Part shown: piece after piece, positions 58,405 through 64,000 of the stretch
Position numbering within the stretch: position 1 is the first letter of the stretch
Layout: each line of letters opens with the position of its first letter
Assembly: GCF_002632755.1 (NCBI RefSeq)
Contig: NZ_NJAK01000001.1
Coordinates: 496,001-560,000 of the forward strand
DNA from: Xenorhabdus ishibashii
GTDB lineage: Bacteria > Pseudomonadota > Gammaproteobacteria > Enterobacterales > Enterobacteriaceae
DNA length: 64,000 nucleotides
Reading direction: 5' to 3'
Program-made: the position numbers and the translations under genes
Notes under the pieces: model-generated
Told to the model about the DNA's origin: nothing
Databases searched by the model: none
What the model saw: only the letters and a program-made list of their open reading frames with translations

Positions 58405-59196
58405 ATGCAAGCCCAAATATTGTTAACACTGAAATTGCAACAACGTCTGTTCGCTGATCCCCGGCGCATTAAGTTGCTTAAACTCATTAAAGTCACTGGT
58501 TCTATTAGCCAAGGTGCAAAACAGGCTGGGATTAGCTACAAGAGTGCCTGGGATGCCATCAATGAAATGAACCAACTCGCCGATGAGATTTTAGTGGAAC
58601 GCGCAACGGGTGGAAAAGGCGGTGGTGGTGCCCAACTGACCCATTATGGTGAACGTCTGTTGCAACTTTATGACTTATTGGAGAAAATTCAACAAAAAGC
58701 GTTTGATGTCCTGAAAGAGGATTCTCTGCCCTTAGACAGCTTGCTCGCGGCTATATCTCGTTTTTCATTACAAACCAGCGCCCGCAATCAATTTTTTGGT
58801 ACGATCACTGGACGTAGCCACGCCAATATTCAACAACATGTTCGGGTTTTGCTGGCAGATGGTAAAACATCAATCTATGCGGCTGTAACGGAACAAAGTG
58901 CCAATCGGCTGAATTTAGTCACCGGAAAAGAAGTGTTGGTATTGATTAAAGCGCCGTGGATAACTTTAACCAAAGATCTGGCTCCTGCTGTTTCATGCGA
59001 AAATATCCTGTCCAGCCAGGTTAGACATATTGAAACAGGAACAGAATACAGTGAAATTATTCTGACACTTGATGGCGGTGAGTCCCTTTGTGTTACGTTA
59101 TCTAACCAAGACGTGGCGCGTTTGCAGCTCCAGCCCCACGATCCTGTTACGGCTCTTTTCAATGCCGACAAGGTGATTATTGCCACCTTATGTTAA
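58405..59196 (+). CDS. modE: Molybdate-responsive regulator ModE
   Basis: ModE senses molybdate, represses modABC and activates moa and molybdoenzyme genes. The 263 residues begin with a winged helix-turn-helix (about 20-85: VTGSISQGAKQAGISYKSAWDAINEMN). Two Mop/TOBE domains follow; the first carries the molybdate-binding SARNQFFGTITG stretch near residue 125. It is transcribed away from acrZ and modABC. Two candidate ModE operators occur in this window, at modA and at moaA. Confidence 0.96.
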   Translation: MQAQILLTLKLQQRLFADPRRIKLLKLIKVTGSISQGAKQAGISYKSAWDAINEMNQLADEILVERATGGKGGGGAQLTHYGERLLQLYDLLEKIQQKAFDVLKEDSLPLDSLLAAISRFSLQTSARNQFFGTITGRSHANIQQHVRVLLADGKTSIYAAVTEQSANRLNLVTGKEVLVLIKAPWITLTKDLAPAVSCENILSSQVRHIETGTEYSEIILTLDGGESLCVTLSNQDVARLQLQPHDPVTALFNADKVIIATLC

Positions 59197-59349
59197 CTCG
59201 ATTAAATCTAAGAAGGGAACTAAAGTGCCGTTTGTCCCTCCCTGGCATCAGCAATTAATCTAGCACGATTACGTCAGTGTACTCGTTCATCATGTAATGC
59301 GTTGCCAGAATCAAATAATTAATACCTATATTCTATTCATACAGGCTCC

Positions 59350-59367
59350 ATAAAGGGTGCCCCTTAT
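59350..59367. terminator. Hairpin downstream of kbaY
   Basis: ATAAAGGG and CCCCTTAT pair with one wobble around TG. A related sequence (TATAAAGGGCGGCTCCCC) follows about 35 bases on, nearer kbaY. One or both may end the aga transcript, but neither has a good T tract. Confidence 0.4.
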
Positions 59368-59421
59368 ACCCACCACAAAAATCGTCATCAAAGTATAAAG
59401 GGCGGCTCCCCTAATTTGTGA

Positions 59422-60285
<864 letters not shown>

Positions 60286-60720
60286 TCAGATACCATCAAT
60301 ACCCTGTGATGCCTGTCTTTCACGCTGCTGCTCATGCCACAGGCTAGTCAGCCCACGATGTCCGCATTCCAGTGCCATGTCACGAAACTCAGTGGCTGTC
60401 ATACCATCACGCTCAAGCATCATTTCCGCAGCCATTTGCATATTGGTGCCAGTAATGACCTGATATGCAGGATGATTTAATGCCATCTGCGCAGCCTGTC
60501 TGAACGGAGAGCCGCCGAGTAAGTCAGTGAGAAAAACCAACCCTTCACCCTGATCACATTGGCAGCACGCAGCTTCCAGTGCTTTTTTCAGTGTCTCAGT
60601 ACACATGCCTTCTGGAAAATCCACCGCTACGCACTGCATTTGCGGGCCAATAACCTGCTCTACTGCCTGCAACAAACCGCTGGCAAAACCGCCATGTCCG
60701 GTTATCACTACACCTAACAT
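60286..60720 (-). CDS. agaF: PTS mannose-family EIIA component (AgaF-like)
   Basis: This cytosolic phosphocarrier passes phosphate from HPr to the EIIB subunit. The 144 residues belong to the mannose-family EIIA fold, with the phosphorylated His at position 9 (VITGHGGFASGLLQAVEQVIG). LVFLTDLLGGSPFRQA near residue 65 is conserved. It is 9 bases from the EIID gene in the run agaS-agaV-agaW-agaE-agaF-kbaY. Substrate assignment rests on the neighbours. Confidence 0.88.
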   Translation of the reverse strand: MLGVVITGHGGFASGLLQAVEQVIGPQMQCVAVDFPEGMCTETLKKALEAACCQCDQGEGLVFLTDLLGGSPFRQAAQMALNHPAYQVITGTNMQMAAEMMLERDGMTATEFRDMALECGHRGLTSLWHEQQRERQASQGIDGI

Positions 60721-60729
60721 CTGCGCTCC

Positions 60730-61623
60730 TTATAGAAAACCGACTAACTTACCAACAAGCCCGAATACCACTGTGATACCAATCAATTTCACAGGTGATG
60801 CTCCCTTCTTCATCAGCCAGTAAACCAACAAAGTAAAAGCCAGAGGCAGCAAATTAGGCATCACTTTATCCAGTACATCCGTCTGTAGAGCGAGCTTTGC
60901 CTCACCAGCTTTTAAAACTAACGGGGTGGAAAGATGAACGTAGGAAGCCACCAGCGCACCTATTACTGTCATACCGACAATTGATGCCGCATGAGAGATG
61001 TTCTTGGTGTGCGCTTTTAGCATAGCAATCGCTTTGATTCCCGTCCGGTAACCGTAATGCGCGAGTCCGAAACGCAGGGCAAAATGTACGATGTTGAACA
61101 TCAGCAAAAAAATAATGGGTCCGAATAAACTGCCCTGTAGTGCCAGAGAGGCACCAATACCGGCACAAATAGGTAGTAGTGTTAACCAGAATAAAGCATC
61201 ACCAATTCCGCCTAAAGGTCCCATCAATGCAACTTTCACAGCACGGATGGTAGACACCTTCTCTTTGCTCCTTTCCATCGCCAGTACAAGCCCAGACAAA
61301 AAAGTGACGTCAAAGGGATGGACATTGATAAACTCCATATGCATTTTCATGGAGTTGGATAAGTCCTGTGGGTTTTTATGGATCTTACGCAGTGCGGGTA
61401 TCAGGGTATATAGCCAACCCCCTGCCTGCATACGTTCATAGTTAAACGATGCCTGTAATAGTAGTGAGCGCAGCGCCATTACGTTAATATCGCGGTTTGT
61501 CAGTTCGGGACTGGACTCACTATCAATATAGTCATCCCGATCAACCTGGCTGGTTGCTATGGCATGAGCCACTTTCTGTTCCGCTTTTGCCGCCAGCGCT
61601 TCATCTGAGTCATTAAATGCCAT
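60730..61623 (-). CDS. agaE: PTS mannose-family EIID component (AgaE-like)
   Basis: EIID is one of two membrane subunits of a mannose-family PTS permease. The 297 residues show the family features LRSLLLQASFNYERMQAGGWLYTLIP and MHMEFINVHPFDVTFLSGLVLAME. GPLGGIGDALFWLTLLPICAGIGASLA and two or more C-terminal hydrophobic segments follow. It starts 11 bases inside the EIIC gene, so the two are translationally coupled. AgaE rather than AgaD is inferred from the AgaV/AgaW-like neighbours. Confidence 0.82.
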   Translation of the reverse strand: MAFNDSDEALAAKAEQKVAHAIATSQVDRDDYIDSESSPELTNRDINVMALRSLLLQASFNYERMQAGGWLYTLIPALRKIHKNPQDLSNSMKMHMEFINVHPFDVTFLSGLVLAMERSKEKVSTIRAVKVALMGPLGGIGDALFWLTLLPICAGIGASLALQGSLFGPIIFLLMFNIVHFALRFGLAHYGYRTGIKAIAMLKAHTKNISHAASIVGMTVIGALVASYVHLSTPLVLKAGEAKLALQTDVLDKVMPNLLPLAFTLLVYWLMKKGASPVKLIGITVVFGLVGKLVGFL

Positions 61624-62392
61624 CGTTCATCTCCTGTGTGGTGGTCTGAGAGCCAACACTCTGATTGTCGTTGCGGGTACGATTAAAGAAATCAATCAGT
61701 GCGATTGCGAATGCGCCGAGTGCTACTGCAATAATCGGCATATTCAGGAAAGTCACAGAAATAAAACCCAGGATGAAGTAAGCCACATAGGTTTTTTTCA
61801 TCATGAACTTCATCAGTAATGAGAAACCGATCGCAGGCATCATTCCCCCTGCTACCGCAAGGCCATCAAGTAACCATTGTGGCGCTTTCTGAACCATTGT
61901 ACTTGCCGCATCTGCACCGAAATAGATAGGCAGGAAAGCAACAATAAAGTAGAAAAAGAACAGAATGAGCATACCGAAATAGTTAACCCATTCGACACCA
62001 CGCCAGTTCAGTTTTTTCACCATTTCATCGCACTTGTGCATCATAGGCGAATAGACAGTAAACAGCAGTGTGATACAACCCTGTACGGCTATCGAAAATG
62101 GCACAGCTATCCCTATCGCTACTTTCGGATCGGCATGGGTCATGATCGCAAACGTTGTCCCAATTATTCCGCCAATAACCACATTAGGCGGCTGTGCTCC
62201 GGCCAGCGGCACCAGTCCCATCCAGACCAGTTCCAGCGTTCCGCCAACTAGCAGACCGGTCTGTACATCCCCTAAAATCAGGCCAACCAAAGGACCAATC
62301 ACCACGGGACGGTGAATGTGAGTCAATCCGTTGAACAGATCAACACCTGCGATCCCTGCCAATAAGGCTATAAACAATGCGTCAGTAAGCAT
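61613..62392 (-). CDS. agaW: PTS mannose-family EIIC component (AgaW-like)
   Basis: EIIC forms the sugar-conducting membrane domain. The 259 residues have about seven hydrophobic segments. The segment DLFNGLTHIHRPVVIGPLVG, then LELVWMGLVPLAGAQPPNVVIGG and the MNDGI C-terminus, resembles E. coli AgaW closely. This points to the N-acetylgalactosamine branch rather than galactosamine (AgaC). It lies 10 bases after agaV and overlaps agaE. Confidence 0.83.
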   Translation of the reverse strand: MLTDALFIALLAGIAGVDLFNGLTHIHRPVVIGPLVGLILGDVQTGLLVGGTLELVWMGLVPLAGAQPPNVVIGGIIGTTFAIMTHADPKVAIGIAVPFSIAVQGCITLLFTVYSPMMHKCDEMVKKLNWRGVEWVNYFGMLILFFFYFIVAFLPIYFGADAASTMVQKAPQWLLDGLAVAGGMMPAIGFSLLMKFMMKKTYVAYFILGFISVTFLNMPIIAVALGAFAIALIDFFNRTRNDNQSVGSQTTTQEMNDGI

Positions 62393-62402
62393 ACTGACCT
62401 CC

Positions 62403-62885
62403 TCAGCTAATCAGCTTAGAGACGACTTCACCCGTTTCATCCGGCACCCGACGGATTTCGCAAATGACGCCCAATTTATCCAGCTCACGGAATGCATTGA
62501 CATCAGCATCATCAACAGAGACCGTTTTGTGGATCTGTTTTTTTCCTTCCGAGAAATGCATATTTCCGACATTGACAAACTTGATAGGAACACCTCCTTT
62601 AACCAGAGTCAGTACATCCTGAGGTGTTTTGCAGACAATAAAAATTTTCTGCCTGTCCGCCGCTTTATGGATTACATCGATTGTTTTCTGCAATGTGAAA
62701 TAGCGGGTTTGCACACCGTCAGAGACCACCATATCCATTAAAGATTGGGCAACAGGGTCAGCGGCTGCTTCATCATTTGCCACCACAACCAAATTCGCAT
62801 CCAGTGAATTTGTCCAGGTCACGCCAACCTGACCATGAATCAAACGATTATCGATTCGGGTCATTAATATGTTTGGGGCAGACAT
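62403..62885 (-). CDS. agaV: PTS mannose-family EIIB component (AgaV-like)
   Basis: EIIB accepts phosphate from EIIA and gives it to the sugar. The phosphorylated His is in TRIDNRLIHGQVGVTW, at about residue 17 of the chosen start. TLQKTIDVIHKAADRQKIF and LTLVKGGVP...NVGNMHF match E. coli AgaV better than AgaB. ATG 62885 has AGGAG at the proper distance and gives 160 residues. A frame from 62903 would add six residues, including the ribosome site itself. It starts 23 bases after agaS. Confidence 0.85.
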   Translation of the reverse strand: MSAPNILMTRIDNRLIHGQVGVTWTNSLDANLVVVANDEAAADPVAQSLMDMVVSDGVQTRYFTLQKTIDVIHKAADRQKIFIVCKTPQDVLTLVKGGVPIKFVNVGNMHFSEGKKQIHKTVSVDDADVNAFRELDKLGVICEIRRVPDETGEVVSKLIS

Positions 62886-62908
62886 ACTCACTCCTATTAT
62901 CATTTAGT

Positions 62909-64000
62909 CTATTGGTAAGGGTATAATTGGACACCTTTTACAACCCGATTAACTTCCCCTGTCGGGCAAGGATTATCGGGTGATAAGTTATGTGACAACG
63001 AAGTATTGAAGGCCAACAACTGGAAAAAGATAAGATATGGAAACATTAGCCAAATATCAGAAAGTTCGCCATTTAGTTCAACTGCTCCCGATAATGGCAG
63101 GCTGCTAAGCGGAATAATCTGTTTTGCCCGTTCATCATGTTTCAGTTCATTGAGCAGATCGATATCATAACGGCGGCAATACGTTTCAGCCGACAGCATC
63201 ACGACAACTAAGGTATTTTCATCGATCATGAATTTAGGCCCGTGACGTACACCGAGTGTAGAGTCAAAACGGGTTGCCACTTTACCGGCTGTCAGTTCGA
63301 GCATCTTCAGGGCACCTTCTTCCGCGATACCGGTAAAACAGCCGGAACCCAATGCTACCATTCTGCTGAAACCGGACTGTGATACTTTCTGAACCAGCGG
63401 TAGCCACTCTGAAAAACACTTTTCACAAAGAGTTGCCATCTTTTCGACTAACTTACCGGCTCGTGCAAAATCCAGTTTGCCAAGCAGTAGCAATGTCGCC
63501 AACATCATGCAACTAAAGCTGGATGTCATTGCAAAGCTACGATCATGAGAACCTTTAGGCATAATCAGCGAACAGGCATTGTTTTTGCCCTCTGCGTGCT
63601 TGACCTTTGCATAATGGGCAAGCGCACCATCGGGATTACAGGTCAGTATCAAGTGATAAACATCATCTGCCAACTGATCCACCAGCTCAATTGCACCAAC
63701 ACTTTCAGGGCTGTTACCAGAACGAGCATAGGAAACCAGTAAGGTCGGCCGCTGTTTTTCAAGATACTGCCACGGTGCCGGCACAATATCCGTTGACGCA
63801 TAGGCACAGACATTCAACCCACAATGTTCACGTAACCACGGAGCCATCGCCTTACCGACAAAAGCGGAAGAACCGGCACCACAGAGGATAATCTGTAAAT
63901 CAGGCTTAACTAACAAGGAAGACAAAAAAGGCTGCCACTGTACCGCGCTGGACTCTAGTTCACGATAGAGTTCACGCCATAAACGAGGTTGATGGACTAT
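62909..64000 (-). CDS. agaS: AgaS-type SIS-domain sugar isomerase/deaminase, 5' end beyond the window
   Basis: AgaS deaminates and isomerises galactosamine 6-phosphate to tagatose 6-phosphate. The frame is open to the window edge; residues before the apparent TTG at 63925 (HQPRLWRELYRELE) match E. coli AgaS, so the true start lies outside. Two SIS domains are visible. The first has ILCGAGSSAFVG and LVSYARSGNSPESVGA, and the second VALGSGCFTGIAEEGALKMLELTAGKV and the GVRHGPKFMIDENT motif. The end FNxxNRVVKGVQLYPYQ-type (GEVNRVVKGVQLYP) agrees with the family. In E. coli agaS follows agaA; here it precedes agaV. Confidence 0.88.
   Translation of the reverse strand: MVHQPRLWRELYRELESSAVQWQPFLSSLLVKPDLQIILCGAGSSAFVGKAMAPWLREHCGLNVCAYASTDIVPAPWQYLEKQRPTLLVSYARSGNSPESVGAIELVDQLADDVYHLILTCNPDGALAHYAKVKHAEGKNNACSLIMPKGSHDRSFAMTSSFSCMMLATLLLLGKLDFARAGKLVEKMATLCEKCFSEWLPLVQKVSQSGFSRMVALGSGCFTGIAEEGALKMLELTAGKVATRFDSTLGVRHGPKFMIDENTLVVVMLSAETYCRRYDIDLLNELKHDERAKQIIPLSSLPLSGAVELNGELSDIWLMFPYLIFFQLLAFNTSLSHNLSPDNPCPTGEVNRVVKGVQLYPYQ

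Overview
This window looks like the chromosome of a gammaproteobacterium of the order Enterobacterales. The best guess is Xenorhabdus or Photorhabdus (Morganellaceae), because moderately AT-rich enterobacterial housekeeping genes sit next to a TccC-like Rhs toxin gene. The genus is inferred from gene content only.

Layout. From 0.2 to 9.4 kb lies a block known from the metG region of E. coli: metG, yohJK, cdd, maeA, sanA, yeiB and folE. An MFS transporter gene follows. From 11 to 59 kb the order closely follows the E. coli 17-18 min region: moeA-moeB, ybiT, rhtA, dps, dinG, rhlE, cecR-ybhGFSR, ybhL, moaECD with moaA, ybhK, uvrB, bioBFCD/bioA, pgl, ybhA, modCBA, acrZ, modE. The last 4.6 kb is an N-acetylgalactosamine-type PTS cluster (kbaY, agaF, agaE, agaW, agaV, agaS), and agaS runs off the right edge.

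Accessory DNA interrupts this backbone at defined seams. An oxidoreductase and an acetyltransferase lie between ybiT and rhtA. A truncated PhnA-like gene and a four-cysteine secreted peptide lie between dps and dinG. The seam between dinG and rhlE holds sseA, a 1,693-residue Rhs toxin-like gene, a 354-residue companion and dusC. An IS982-type element sits between moaA and ybhK. An unrecognised 190-residue gene lies between bioA and pgl.

Molybdenum is the recurring theme. The window carries molybdate uptake (modABC), the molybdate sensor (modE) and most of cofactor synthesis (moaACDE, moeAB). It also has a molybdenum-cofactor riboswitch ahead of moaA and two candidate ModE operators with the same 8-8-8 geometry. 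However, moaA, the first enzyme of the pathway, is frameshifted at a run of seven G, and moaB is missing from the operon. If the frameshift is real, the organism could not make the cofactor from this locus. A sequencing error or a switchable tract is also possible. Other visible control sites are a LexA box at uvrB, a BirA operator between bioB and bioA, and DnaA-box-like sequences between uvrB and bioD.

The most interesting accessory item is the Rhs gene. Its conserved shell ends near residue 1,364 and is followed by an AT-rich unknown tip of about 330 residues. No immunity gene lies downstream, and an unrecognised gene of likely beta-repeat architecture lies directly upstream in the same direction.
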